Positions 18,023-26,665 of a DNA stretch of 53,638 nt are shown one piece after another. Location: contig JAEPQQ010000015.1 of assembly GCA_017640445.1 (NCBI GenBank), forward strand, positions 1-53,638, given 5' to 3'. The notes below the pieces were generated by a model. The model worked only from the letters and a program-made list of their open reading frames with translations, was not told where the DNA came from and did no database searches. The number at the start of each line of letters is the position of its first letter. Position 1 is the first letter of the stretch. The translations under genes were made by a program, and so were the position numbers. Source of the DNA: Bacteroidia bacterium. GTDB taxonomy: Bacteria > Bacteroidota > Bacteroidia > NS11-12g > UBA9320.

Positions 18023-19054
18023 GTGATATATAAGCGGTTGGTAGTAAGTATAACAGTGCTAACACAGGCCATCATAACAGTAGGTCAGGATTTTGGTTAC
18101 TCCATGATTTCCCGTGCCCCGATTCAGTTAAACCCGGCGTTGGCGGGAACAGCGCAAAATGATTCGGGAACCGGTGCGGGCAGGGTGATGCTAAATAGTC
18201 GCAACCAATGGGTAAATCTCCCGGTAGGTGTTAACGGTATCACTGTTTCGTACGATCAACATGTTAATAAGATTGGAGGAGCATTTGGAGTTACAGGAAC
18301 CCGGGAGGTGGCTATGGAACGCTTTTGGAACACCGTTTCAGGAAGTATGGTTTATTCGCAATACCTGAATCTGGGGAATAAACTTTCCATTCGGTTGGGC
18401 GCAGAAGCTCAGGTGGTGAATCGAAGCTACAGTTGGGTTCGAATACCGAGGATTTACGACGATTTTGATCCGAGTTATTATTTCGTTGATGCATCTAAAC
18501 TGAGTTCAACAGCCAGCGGTCGAACAACCTTTTTTAACCTAAACGGTGGCCTGCTCCTTTATACCAGGGCGTTTTATGGTGGACTTGCTGTACACAACAG
18601 CACCCAGCCATATCAGAAAATTGGAGACAGTTTGCGTTTTCAGGTACCCAGGAGTGTTACGTTTCATGGGGGCTACCAATTTGTGAAAAAGGGGAAGTCT
18701 GGCAAGACGGTGTCTTTGACTCCGCACTTACTTTATCAGAAACAAGGACAGATACAGCAATTTGGTGGAGGATGTTATGTGGCTCGCGAGGCCTTTATTT
18801 TTGGGGCTTGGTGTCGCAATATAAGGTCTGTCGGGCTTAATGAGCAGGAGTACCTTCTGGTTCTTGGTTATCGTATGAACAATGTGCGAGTGGGATACGG
18901 GTATGAAATCCATCCCGGAGAGGTTAATCAGGTGCATGCGTCTTCACACGAAATACACCTGGCGTATGTCTGGCAGAACAAGAATGTAAAGAGCGTAGTG
19001 AGAAGCATGCCTTCTCCCTGGGTTGAAATTGATAAAGAAAATGATAGAGACTAA
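18023..19054 (+). CDS. PorP/SprF family membrane protein, divergent copy 2
   Basis: The 343-residue protein starts with GTG, 21 bases after copy 1. The signal peptide ends near TVGQ. It keeps the family frame (APIQLNPALAGTAQ, NSRNQWVNLP, YDQHVNKIGGAFG, SHEIHLAYVWQ) but lacks the QDPEFSQFY opening seen in its two neighbours, and has its own insertion around IPRIYDDFDPSYYFVD. It is therefore an older or faster-changing paralogue, perhaps paired with a specific surface protein. It is probably co-transcribed with copy 1; no terminator is seen in the 158 bases before copy 3, which has its own promoter. Confidence 0.82.
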   Translation: MIYKRLVVSITVLTQAIITVGQDFGYSMISRAPIQLNPALAGTAQNDSGTGAGRVMLNSRNQWVNLPVGVNGITVSYDQHVNKIGGAFGVTGTREVAMERFWNTVSGSMVYSQYLNLGNKLSIRLGAEAQVVNRSYSWVRIPRIYDDFDPSYYFVDASKLSSTASGRTTFFNLNGGLLLYTRAFYGGLAVHNSTQPYQKIGDSLRFQVPRSVTFHGGYQFVKKGKSGKTVSLTPHLLYQKQGQIQQFGGGCYVAREAFIFGAWCRNIRSVGLNEQEYLLVLGYRMNNVRVGYGYEIHPGEVNQVHASSHEIHLAYVWQNKNVKSVVRSMPSPWVEIDKENDRD

Positions 19055-19157
19055 TTGAGAAGGAGGGTACGTGGATGTTTTTGGTTATCAAGGCAATAAA
19101 AGACAATTAAAAGAGGTTATTTTTAGGATTATTTTTGTTTGAAATACGGAAAGGCGT

Positions 19158-19165
19158 TATCTTTA
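19158..19165 (+). promoter_or_regulatory. Promoter of PorP/SprF copy 3 and gldJ
   Basis: TTTG, 20 bases, then TATCTTTA: one mismatch from the Bacteroidota -33/-7 consensus, about 48 bases upstream of the ATG at 19213. Confidence 0.5.
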
Positions 19166-19212
19166 CAAGATATTTTTCAAACAAGGGATTGAAGCATATT
19201 TAAACGAACAAG

Positions 19213-20223
19213 ATGATAAAAAGATTACTATTTAGCGCAATGGTTGTGGGTTTGCTTTTCGGCATGTCATTTGAAAGCGCTCGAGCACAGGATCCTGAGT
19301 TTTCTCAGTTCTATGCCACTCCTATTTACACCAACCCTGCAATGGCCGGAACGGGTCAGTGTCAGAGAGGTGGTGGAGGAGGACGTGCAGTAGTTAACTA
19401 CCGTAACCAGTGGCCTAGTTTGCCAGGTACGTTTGTGACTACCGCATTTTCATTTGATCAACATTTTGAAAAAATAAACGGTGGTTTAGGACTTTTGGCT
19501 GTGCGCGATGTAGCAGGAGAAGGTCTGTTAACGACTACTTCGTTAAGTGCAATTTACTCGTACCAGTTAGTGGTAACGCGTAAGTTGTTTATGCGGTTTG
19601 GATTAGAAGGTCAGGTAATGCAACGTGGTTTGGATTGGTCCAAGCTTCGGTGGGAAGACCAAATCGATGCGACACGTGGATTTGTATTACCAACGTCTGA
19701 GCCAATTCCACCAGCTAAGATTACCACCCCGAACTTTAGTACGGGTTGGTTGGTTTATACCGAGAACTTCTATGGAGGTATTGCCGTTCATAACCTGATC
19801 GAACCGGTTCAATCGTTTTATGGCGACCCTGAAGCCAAGCTTCCACGACGCTATACAGCGCACATTGGTTCCGTTATTCCTTTAGACAAGCGAAAGAATC
19901 CAAATAGTACGTTTAGCCCGAACGCCTTATTTATGTTACAAGGGCAGTTTACCCAGTTGAACGTTGGATTTTACCTGAACAGAGGTCCGTTGGTATCTGG
20001 ATTGTGGTTCAGACAAACGCTTGGGGAAGCGGCAAACTCAGATGCATTGATGCTTCTGGTAGGTTTCCGAAAGGATAAATTTAAGTTTGGATATAGCTTT
20101 GACCTGACCGTAGATTCAAAGAAGGCAGCGGCTCGAGGATCACACGAAATTAGCACAGCGATTGAGTGGTGTCCGAAGCGACCAATCCTTAAACACAAAC
20201 CACTGCACTGCCCTGATTTTTAA
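19213..20223 (+). CDS. PorP/SprF family type IX secretion membrane protein, copy 3
   Basis: The 336-residue outer-membrane protein has a signal peptide ending SARAQ and the DPEFSQFYATPIYTNPAMAG hallmark. It shares long blocks with copy 1 (NYRNQWPSLPGTFVTTAFSF, LLAVRDVAGEGLL, FTQLNVGFYLNRGPLV, RGSHEIST) and ends in the same Cys-containing tail pattern. It has its own promoter and lies 70 bases upstream of gldJ, so it is the copy most likely to work with GldJ and the T9SS/gliding core. Its codon use is more biased than that of copies 1 and 2, which suggests higher expression. The ring components gldK-gldN are not in the window. Confidence 0.88.
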   Translation: MIKRLLFSAMVVGLLFGMSFESARAQDPEFSQFYATPIYTNPAMAGTGQCQRGGGGGRAVVNYRNQWPSLPGTFVTTAFSFDQHFEKINGGLGLLAVRDVAGEGLLTTTSLSAIYSYQLVVTRKLFMRFGLEGQVMQRGLDWSKLRWEDQIDATRGFVLPTSEPIPPAKITTPNFSTGWLVYTENFYGGIAVHNLIEPVQSFYGDPEAKLPRRYTAHIGSVIPLDKRKNPNSTFSPNALFMLQGQFTQLNVGFYLNRGPLVSGLWFRQTLGEAANSDALMLLVGFRKDKFKFGYSFDLTVDSKKAAARGSHEISTAIEWCPKRPILKHKPLHCPDF

Positions 20224-20293
20224 TCAAATCATGGAATTTTACACAATATTTAGGTAGAATTGCAGTTTAGTAAAAAGACGACATTTCAACAGT

Positions 20294-21712
20294 ATGAAAA
20301 GAAATAATCTAGTTTTTTTATTTGCGTGTAGTTTGATCATCTTTCAAACTGCCTGTAAAAAGGAAAAATCGTCCATCACCGGATGGAACTATAACGATGC
20401 GAAATGGGGTGGATTTGAAACCTACGACTACGCCGGACAGGAAACTGGTCCTGGATTGGTGTATGTAAAAGGTGGACAGTTTACCATGGGGTCTTCTGAG
20501 CAGGACGTTTTATACGATCGCAACAACTTTGAGCGTAAGGTTTCTGTGGCATCATTCTACATGGATGAGAGCGAGATCAGCAACCTGCACTATCTTGAAT
20601 ATCTGTACTGGTTGAAGCGTGTATTCGCTGATTTGCCGGAAGTGCATGAAACAGCACTACCAGATACAAACTGTTGGAGAGACCGACTGGCATACAACGA
20701 GCCATACGTAGAGTACTATCTACGTCACCCAGCTTACAAAAACTACCCTGTAGTAGGCGTAAACTGGTTGCAAGCTACGGAGTTTGCTAAGTGGAGAACG
20801 GATCGTGTAAATGAGATGATTCTTATTCGCGAAGGTGTTCTTCAGCCAGACATCAACCAAATGAACGAGGAGAACTTCAACACAGGAGCATACCTTGTTG
20901 GTCAGTATCAGGGATTAGATGGAAAGCACCTTGTTAAAGACATCAATGTTAAGAAGGGTACCCGAAACGTAAAAATGGAAGATGGTATTTTCTTACCTGA
21001 CTACCGACTTCCAACAGAAGCAGAGTGGGAATACGCTGCTACTGCGAATATTGGAATGTCGCTTTACGAAAACATCAACGATAAAAAGATTTACTCTTGG
21101 GGCGGCCTTACGGTGCGTAACCAGGGAGGAAAGGAAAAAGATAGAGGTTTGATCAACGCCAACTTCAAACGAGGAAAAGGTGATCAGGGTGGTATTGCAA
21201 AGTGGTTAAACGACGGAGCTTTGATCACCACCGAGGTAAAAGCTTACTGGCCTAACGATTACGGTTTGTACAACATGAGTGGTAACGTAAGTGAGTGGGT
21301 AATGGATGTATATCGTTCGCTATCGCTTGACGACAATACCGACTTTAACCCATATCGTGGAAACGACTACAAAAAGCCCGTGCTTGATCAGTGGGGTGTA
21401 ATCGACATGAAAGACAGTTTAGGACGTATTCGGTACGAAGACGTAGAGACAGTTGACGTTCAGGAGCGAAGAAACTATCAGAAAGCTGATAACAAAGGTT
21501 ACCTTGACGAAGAAACGTATAACGATGCAAACCAAATGTATGATTACGGAGTAGCATCGCTTGTAAATAACAAGGCGCACGTATTCAAAGGTGGTTCCTG
21601 GAACGACCGTGCATACTGGATGTCTCCAGGAACACGTCGATTCCTTGACGAAAGACAATCACTTTCTACGCTGGGCTTCCGATGTGCAATGCACCGAGTT
21701 GGAGCACCTTGA
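20294..21712 (+). CDS. gldJ: Gliding motility / T9SS lipoprotein GldJ
   Basis: The 472-residue lipoprotein has lipidated Cys at residue 21 (FQTAC) and a formylglycine-generating-enzyme/sulfatase-modifying-like fold: VKGGQFTMGSSEQD, YRLPTEAEWEYAATAN, MSGNVSEWVMDVY, FKGGSWNDRAY and the final LGFRCAMHRVG. The STGWNYND-like opening (ITGWNYNDAKWGGFE) points to GldJ rather than GldK, and the gldLMN genes that follow gldK are absent. Family knowledge: GldJ sits on the periplasmic face of the outer membrane and stabilises GldK and the T9SS. It appears shorter than the approximately 560-residue Flavobacterium johnsoniae protein (length recalled, not checked). A terminator follows. Confidence 0.88.
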   Translation: MKRNNLVFLFACSLIIFQTACKKEKSSITGWNYNDAKWGGFETYDYAGQETGPGLVYVKGGQFTMGSSEQDVLYDRNNFERKVSVASFYMDESEISNLHYLEYLYWLKRVFADLPEVHETALPDTNCWRDRLAYNEPYVEYYLRHPAYKNYPVVGVNWLQATEFAKWRTDRVNEMILIREGVLQPDINQMNEENFNTGAYLVGQYQGLDGKHLVKDINVKKGTRNVKMEDGIFLPDYRLPTEAEWEYAATANIGMSLYENINDKKIYSWGGLTVRNQGGKEKDRGLINANFKRGKGDQGGIAKWLNDGALITTEVKAYWPNDYGLYNMSGNVSEWVMDVYRSLSLDDNTDFNPYRGNDYKKPVLDQWGVIDMKDSLGRIRYEDVETVDVQERRNYQKADNKGYLDEETYNDANQMYDYGVASLVNNKAHVFKGGSWNDRAYWMSPGTRRFLDERQSLSTLGFRCAMHRVGAP

Positions 21713-21730
21713 TTTAGTTTAACTTAAGAC

Positions 21731-21768
21731 ATAAAAAAAACCCAGACCGAAAGGCCTGGGTTTTTTGT
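21731..21768. terminator. Terminator between gldJ and the bacilliredoxin gene
   Basis: The hairpin AACCCAG-ACC / GG-CCTGGGTT with one mismatch and loop GAAA is flanked by eight A on the left and TTTTTT on the right, so it can act for both convergent genes. Confidence 0.85.
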
Positions 21769-21784
21769 TATACTCTTTTTGCAA

Positions 21785-22198
21785 TTAGCAATACTCAGCG
21801 TAGGCAGCTTGCAGGTTTGCAGCAATCATTTCAGCAGAACGACCTTCAATGTGATGACGCTCTACCATATGTACCAACTCACCGTCTTTAAAAAGAGCGA
21901 TGGAAGGTGATGATGGAGGATAAGGCAGCATTTTGTCACGAGCGGCAGCCGTGGCCTCTTTATCTTGTCCGGCAAAAACCGTCAATAGATTACCTGGTTT
22001 TTTATCTCCTGTTAGCGAGTGAAGTACACCTGGACGTGCAGTACCGGCGGCGCAACCGCATACGGAATTGACAACTACCAAGGTAGTGCCTTCAGCCGAT
22101 GACATAGCGGATTCAACTTCTTCTGAGGTCTTAAGTTCAGTAAAGCCATTACCCGTTAACTGGGCTCTCATTGGTCTTACAAGTTCTTCTGGATACAT
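21785..22198 (-). CDS. Bacilliredoxin (BrxA/BrxB, YphP/YqiW family)
   Basis: The 137-residue thioredoxin-fold protein has the family's CGC active-site motif in NSVCGCAAG (C47, C49), followed by PPSSPSIALFKDGELV and RHHIEGRSAEMIAANL. In Firmicutes these proteins remove bacillithiol from oxidised proteins; in Bacteroidota the equivalent low-molecular-weight thiol is assumed from family membership. The start is at ATG 22198 (MYPEELV, the usual family N-terminus); a longer frame upstream would run through the likely promoter. It is divergent from ahcY. Confidence 0.88.
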   Translation of the reverse strand: MYPEELVRPMRAQLTGNGFTELKTSEEVESAMSSAEGTTLVVVNSVCGCAAGTARPGVLHSLTGDKKPGNLLTVFAGQDKEATAAARDKMLPYPPSSPSIALFKDGELVHMVERHHIEGRSAEMIAANLQAAYAEYC

Positions 22199-22281
22199 AG
22201 AATTTTTTCTTTTGCAAATATTATTACTTAGGAGAAACAAATCACTGTGGCATTTGTTTTTTATTACGCAATCATAAATGT

Positions 22282-22289
22282 TACCTTTG
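22282..22289 (+). promoter_or_regulatory. -7 promoter element of ahcY
   Basis: TACCTTTG is a perfect match to TAnnTTTG. The leader to the ATG at 22312 would be only about 16 bases, so no SAH riboswitch fits here. Confidence 0.65.
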
Positions 22290-22311
22290 CGGTAAATTTC
22301 AACAACAAATT

Positions 22312-23622
22312 ATGACAACGTTGACAACATCAGAAAATTACAAAGTAGCCGACATCACGCTTGCCGATTGGGGAAGAAAGGAAATTCGTTTGGCAGAGGC
22401 GGAAATGCCCGGCCTTATGTCGTTGAGAGAGGAATATGGCGATTCTAAGCCATTGGCTGGTTCTCGAATTGCTGGTTGTTTGCACATGACTATCCAAACA
22501 GCTGTATTGATTGAGACATTGACAGCGCTAGGTGCTGAAGTAACCTGGTCGTCGTGTAACATCTTTTCGACTCAAGATCACGCTGCTGCTGCAATTGCTG
22601 CGACAGGAGTGCCTGTATTCGCCTGGAAGGGAATGAATGAAGAGGAATTTGATTGGTGTATCGAGCAAACTTTAACCGCCTTTGAAGGAGGTAAGCCATT
22701 GAATATGATTCTTGACGATGGTGGTGACCTTACCAATATGGTATTGGATCGCTTCCCTGAGTTGGTTGCCAACATCAAAGGTATTTCTGAAGAAACTACT
22801 ACCGGAGTACTTCGTTTGTACGACCGCGTTAAGAATGGAACACTTCCTATTCCGGCAATTAACATCAACGATTCTGTTACCAAGTCGAAATTTGATAACA
22901 AATACGGTTGTAAAGAATCAGCTGTTGATGCGATCCGACGAGCTACAGATGTAATGATGGCGGGTAAGGTAGCAGTAGTTGCTGGTTACGGTGATGTTGG
23001 AAAAGGTACGGCTCAATCGCTACGAGGTGCAGGTGCGCGTGTAATCGTAACCGAGATTGATCCAATTTGCGCGCTTCAGGCAGCAATGGACGGCTTTGAG
23101 GTTAAGAAAATGTCTACGGCTATCCCACGTGCTGATATTGTTGTTACTGCAACAGGAAATAAAGATATCATCACTGCTGAGCATTTTAAAGCAATGAATG
23201 ATAAGACCATCGTTTGTAACATTGGTCACTTTGATAACGAAATTGACATGGCATGGTTAGAAGCTAACAATGGTGGAAAGTACGAAGTGAAGCCTCAGGT
23301 TGACGTATACGCCGTTGACGGTAACGAGATCATCGTTTTGGCTGAAGGTCGTCTTGTAAACCTTGGATGCGCCACAGGTCACCCATCGTTCGTTATGTCT
23401 AACAGCTTTACGAACCAAACGCTTGCACAGATTGAGCTTTGGAACAATGCTTCTGCATACAAGAACGAAGTATATACACTTCCAAAACACCTGGATGAAA
23501 AAGTTGCTCGTCTTCACCTTGCCAAGATTGGCGTGGAATTGGAAGAGCTTAGCAACGAACAAGCCGAGTACATTGGTGTTAACCCAGCAGGGCCTTACAA
23601 ATCTGATATGTACCGTTACTAG
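22312..23622 (+). CDS. ahcY: Adenosylhomocysteinase (S-adenosylhomocysteine hydrolase)
   Basis: This 436-residue cytosolic enzyme splits S-adenosylhomocysteine into adenosine and homocysteine, keeping methylation reactions running. Motifs are [20 protein letters not shown] near residue 50, [14 protein letters not shown], the Rossmann NAD site [20 protein letters not shown], and the C-terminal [10 protein letters not shown] whose Lys and Tyr complete the cofactor site of the neighbouring subunit. Length matches the bacterial family. It is transcribed alone from a promoter just upstream and ends at a hairpin shared with pyrE. Confidence 0.97.
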   Translation: MTTLTTSENYKVADITLADWGRKEIRLAEAEMPGLMSLREEYGDSKPLAGSRIAGCLHMTIQTAVLIETLTALGAEVTWSSCNIFSTQDHAAAAIAATGVPVFAWKGMNEEEFDWCIEQTLTAFEGGKPLNMILDDGGDLTNMVLDRFPELVANIKGISEETTTGVLRLYDRVKNGTLPIPAININDSVTKSKFDNKYGCKESAVDAIRRATDVMMAGKVAVVAGYGDVGKGTAQSLRGAGARVIVTEIDPICALQAAMDGFEVKKMSTAIPRADIVVTATGNKDIITAEHFKAMNDKTIVCNIGHFDNEIDMAWLEANNGGKYEVKPQVDVYAVDGNEIIVLAEGRLVNLGCATGHPSFVMSNSFTNQTLAQIELWNNASAYKNEVYTLPKHLDEKVARLHLAKIGVELEELSNEQAEYIGVNPAGPYKSDMYRY

Positions 23623-23644
23623 TAAACGGAAAAGCAAATACCAA

Positions 23645-23677
23645 CAAAAAACCCAGACTTTACGTCTGGGTTTTTTT
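23645..23677. terminator. Bidirectional terminator between ahcY and pyrE
   Basis: The stem ACCCAGAC / GTCTGGGT with a five-base loop has A and T runs on its two sides. The T-run touches the pyrE stop codon. Confidence 0.88.
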
Positions 23678-24317
23678 ATGCCTTCCAGTTTCCCGGATCC
23701 TGTCTCCAGGTTTCAAGTATTGGGATCTGGTCCTCCGTTATAAGCCCCTGGTTTTTTGCTTGTAACAATAGATCATTGTAATTGCCCAGAGATAAGAACG
23801 GACAATTCGCCTCTTCAAAATTCGCACGGGCAAGGTCAAAGCCATAGGTAAAAATAGATGCCATGCCCAAAACGTTGTATCCGTTTTCCCTTAGGTAGTT
23901 TACCACTTTGAGGCTGCTTCCGCCGGTTGAAATCAGGTCTTCTACAACCACAATTTTGGCTTCTTTGTCAAGGCGTCCTTCCAACTGGTTTTTCATTCCA
24001 TGCTCCTTCGGTTTTGGACGACAATACGCATAAGGCAACTCCAAATGTTCGGCAACAAGGCCACCAATGGCAATTCCCGCCGTGGCAACTCCACAAAGGG
24101 CCGTAGCCTCACCAAACTGAAGTTGTATGGCTTTGGCCATCTCCTGTTTAATAAAGCTTCTTATATCGGGGTAAGAAAGTGTCACCCGGTTATCGCAGTA
24201 AATAGGTGAGTTCCAACCGCTCGACCATTTAAAGGCATCGTTGGGTTGGAGTTTTACTGCCTTTATTTTTAGTAAATATTCGGCTAATTTTACCGACGTG
24301 TTGGACTCTGAAATCAT
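23676..24317 (-). CDS. pyrE: Orotate phosphoribosyltransferase
   Basis: The 213-residue enzyme joins orotate to PRPP to give OMP in pyrimidine synthesis. The 13-residue PRPP-binding motif is seen in VVVEDLISTGGSS, with WSSGWNSPIYCDNR near the N-terminus and the CRPKPKEHG loop that carries the catalytic Lys/His. The start at ATG 24317 gives the usual family N-terminus. That ATG overlaps, on the opposite strand, the ATG of the NUDIX gene (the four bases CATG). A perfect -7 box lies five bases upstream, inside the NUDIX gene, so the pyrE mRNA is probably leaderless or nearly so. Confidence 0.95.
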   Translation of the reverse strand: MISESNTSVKLAEYLLKIKAVKLQPNDAFKWSSGWNSPIYCDNRVTLSYPDIRSFIKQEMAKAIQLQFGEATALCGVATAGIAIGGLVAEHLELPYAYCRPKPKEHGMKNQLEGRLDKEAKIVVVEDLISTGGSSLKVVNYLRENGYNVLGMASIFTYGFDLARANFEEANCPFLSLGNYNDLLLQAKNQGLITEDQIPILETWRQDPGNWKA

Positions 24318-24912
24318 GGAGCAAAAGTATAAAATATTCTTACGGTCACATCAGTTTGTTTTTGATCGCCATGCAGAATGGAGGCAAGGTGCTCATGTAA
24401 CAGTTAACGTGCTGAACAAGAAGTTGTTAAAGAGCCTTCTTAAGTACCTTAAGGACGAACTGAAACCCAAAATTATACTAGTAGAAGACCCCAAAGGACT
24501 TAAGAAGTTTAACAAATATTTAAAGCAGGTTAAGGCCGCCGGAGGCCTTGTTTTCAATCCGAAAGGAGAATTGCTTCTGATCAAACGCAACGGTTTGTGG
24601 GATCTCCCAAAGGGAAAGCTCGAGGATGGAGAGGACTCGGCCGAGGGGGCAATGAGAGAAGTGGAGGAGGAGTGCAGTGTTTCAGGATTACGAATCGTGA
24701 AAGACTTTATGACCAGTTACCATGTATACAAGGAGGATAAATGGATACTCAAGCCAACGGATTGGTATCTAATGGAAGCGTCCGACTGGGAGAATGCCAA
24801 GCCGCAGTTGGAGGAAAACATTGTTGATATAAAGTGGGTTAAGCCAGAGGATATACATCTGGAGGACCTTGATACCTATTTAAGCATTAAGGACGTGCTT
24901 GCTCGACTTTAA
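24316..24912 (+). CDS. NUDIX hydrolase family protein
   Basis: This 198-residue protein has a central NUDIX box (residues 100-122: G, five residues, E, seven residues, REVEEECSV). The final Gly of the consensus is replaced by Ser (S121). The metal-binding Glu residues of REVEEE are all present, so hydrolysis of a nucleoside diphosphate derivative is plausible; the substrate is unknown. An N-terminal ~75-residue region (FLRSHQFVF, VEDPKGLKKFNKYLK) precedes it and looks typical of a Bacteroidota subgroup. The start shares bases with the divergent pyrE start; the 3' end overlaps coaD by 26 bases tail to tail. Confidence 0.85.
   Translation: MEQKYKIFLRSHQFVFDRHAEWRQGAHVTVNVLNKKLLKSLLKYLKDELKPKIILVEDPKGLKKFNKYLKQVKAAGGLVFNPKGELLLIKRNGLWDLPKGKLEDGEDSAEGAMREVEEECSVSGLRIVKDFMTSYHVYKEDKWILKPTDWYLMEASDWENAKPQLEENIVDIKWVKPEDIHLEDLDTYLSIKDVLARL
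24322..24329 (-). promoter_or_regulatory. -7 promoter element of pyrE, inside the NUDIX gene
   Basis: The minus strand reads TACTTTTG, a perfect TAnnTTTG, with only CTCC between it and the pyrE ATG. TGTG lies about 17 bases upstream at the -33 position. Confidence 0.6.
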
Positions 24913-25360
24913 CGGCATCCGGGAGGTACTGAGTGTAGTCGCCTCCATGAACGATCAGGTCGCGAATTACCGTAGAGCTAACCGCCGTATATTTTTGTTC
25001 ACTTAGCACAAATATGCTCTGAATGGAAGGGTTTAGATCAGAGTTAACCATGGCGATTTGCTTTTCATATTCAAAGTCGGCAATGGTACGTAATCCGCGG
25101 AGAATAAAACGCGCATCGATTTGATCACAGTAGTTAATGGTTAATCCCGAATAGCTGTCTACTTTAACCTTGGGCTCAGTACTAAAACACTCCTCAATCC
25201 AACGTTTACGTGTCTCCAAATCAAACATGGTCTTTTTGAGAGCATTTACACCAATCGCAATTACAATCTCATCAAATAAGTCCAGCCCTTTTCGAACAAT
25301 ATCAAGGTGCCCATTGGTAAAAGGGTCGAAAGTGCCAGGAAAGATTGCGCGCTTCGTCAT
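24887..25360 (-). CDS. coaD: Phosphopantetheine adenylyltransferase
   Basis: This 157-residue enzyme of coenzyme A synthesis transfers AMP from ATP to 4'-phosphopantetheine. The nucleotidyltransferase motif PGTFDPFTNGHLDIV opens the protein, RGLRTIADFEYE follows in the middle and SSTVIRDL near the end; length is typical. Its ATG overlaps the rsmD stop by four bases (ATGA), a sign of translational coupling; it is the last gene of a four-gene operon. The 3' end overlaps the convergent NUDIX gene by 26 bases. Confidence 0.96.
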   Translation of the reverse strand: MTKRAIFPGTFDPFTNGHLDIVRKGLDLFDEIVIAIGVNALKKTMFDLETRKRWIEECFSTEPKVKVDSYSGLTINYCDQIDARFILRGLRTIADFEYEKQIAMVNSDLNPSIQSIFVLSEQKYTAVSSTVIRDLIVHGGDYTQYLPDAVKVEQARP

Positions 25361-25905
25361 ACCTCCAAAGGTACGTCAAATTGAAAGAAGCTAAAAACTG
25401 ACTGCCCGTATTTACGGCTTTCGAGAAGGCTTTGATGGTTCCACTGGAACGTAGCATGGTGTTCGATAATAAGCAGACCATCGGGCCTCAGAACGCTGTG
25501 GTTAAGCACGATATCCGGAATGTCTTTAATGCGTTTTAGATCGTAGGGTGGGTCAGCAAAGATCAGATCAAATTGATCGTTGGTATGCTTCAGGAACCCA
25601 AACACGTCACTACATACCGGTGTAAGGTCTTCAACGCCTTTGGTTTTGACGAATTCCTTGAATTGCTGGTGAACCCGTCGGTTTTTCTCTACAGATACCA
25701 CGTTCTTAGCAGATCTTGAGCTGAATTCCAGGGCTACACCTCCGCTACCGCCAAAGAGATCAAGAACTTCGAGTTCTTCCAAATCATATCTACTGTTAAT
25801 AATGCTAAAAAGGGCTTCTTTCGAACGATCGGTGGTCGGTCGGATCGTACCTTTCTTAGGCATTGGAACAGTCATTCCTTTATACCTACCCGCTATTACG
25901 CGCAT
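25357..25905 (-). CDS. rsmD: 16S rRNA (guanine966-N2)-methyltransferase
   Basis: This 182-residue SAM-dependent methyltransferase acts on the small ribosomal subunit. It shows MRVIAGRYKG at the start, RPTTDRSKEALFSII, the SAM loop VLDLFGGSGGVALE and the catalytic FADPPYDL. Fusion or adjacency of rsmD and coaD is common in bacteria, here as a four-base overlap. The upstream DUF3822 gene overlaps its start by 10 bases. Confidence 0.95.
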   Translation of the reverse strand: MRVIAGRYKGMTVPMPKKGTIRPTTDRSKEALFSIINSRYDLEELEVLDLFGGSGGVALEFSSRSAKNVVSVEKNRRVHQQFKEFVKTKGVEDLTPVCSDVFGFLKHTNDQFDLIFADPPYDLKRIKDIPDIVLNHSVLRPDGLLIIEHHATFQWNHQSLLESRKYGQSVFSFFQFDVPLEV

Positions 25906-26660
25906 TTTATCATTATGTTTTCCAAGCTGCCGGGAACTTGTTCGTGGTCTACTTCTTCCAGGTGTTGAATGTAGTTTTCAAAGAGGGCGGCTACTTGTTG
26001 AAAATCTGAGAAGCTGGTGTTTTTTAACCAATATAAACGCGTCTCTTCAATATCAATTTCCAACTGTTCCACTGCCAGCATAGTGTAGTAAAAAACATCT
26101 TCAAGGTTGGAAACGGTATAGCGATTGGCTAATTGTAATGTTTTATCATCAAGCACCAACATCAATAAGTCGTGACGTTGCTGTTTTAGAACCAGGCAAG
26201 GTCCTTGGGTCTTGTATTCCGATTGAAAAAACTGGTAAAACAGTTCAACCTCATGGTTGTAAACAAGGCTTGGATATGAGGCCTTAAGTAACTCAAGTCG
26301 TTTTTGCTGAACGGCATATAGAACACCTACTTCTTTGCTTAAACTGCCTTCTACCAGTTGTTGTTCTTTGCCTAACTTATGATTGGCCCTGAACACCATA
26401 TCCCGCTGTGCTTTTTGAGAGAATACAACCGGGGCACAGGCGAAATCGTTGCCTTGAAATACCAATCGAACCTGTGCGAAGATTTGCTTAAGGTGTTGGT
26501 TGGTTTCGACAACATTGGCCAGAACATCCAGATCGGGAACAGCAAGGGTTCCGTTGACCAACGAGTTTAGGTCTTTGTCTGTAACAACATAGGATAATTC
26601 ATCGGCAGACAAGGCTATAAAAAGCCTGTTGCTGATGGCATGATGATACGCGGTACTCAC
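25896..26660 (-). CDS. DUF3822 family protein
   Basis: This 254-residue protein of unknown function is recognised as DUF3822, a Bacteroidota family usually encoded just upstream of rsmD. There is no signal peptide. It opens with SNRLFIALSADELSYVV, suggestive of an actin-like ATPase strand, and has mixed alpha/beta character throughout (VELFYQFFQSEYKTQGPCLV, DVFYYTMLAVEQLE). No catalytic motif is evident. It overlaps rsmD by 10 bases and starts five bases after the preceding gene, so it is translationally tied to this operon. Confidence 0.8.
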   Translation of the reverse strand: MSTAYHHAISNRLFIALSADELSYVVTDKDLNSLVNGTLAVPDLDVLANVVETNQHLKQIFAQVRLVFQGNDFACAPVVFSQKAQRDMVFRANHKLGKEQQLVEGSLSKEVGVLYAVQQKRLELLKASYPSLVYNHEVELFYQFFQSEYKTQGPCLVLKQQRHDLLMLVLDDKTLQLANRYTVSNLEDVFYYTMLAVEQLEIDIEETRLYWLKNTSFSDFQQVAALFENYIQHLEEVDHEQVPGSLENIMIKCA

Positions 26661-26665
26661 CGCGA

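Noticed and set aside
22260..22312. SAH riboswitch upstream of ahcY
   Set aside because: The perfect -7 box leaves a leader of only about 16 bases, too short for such a structure.
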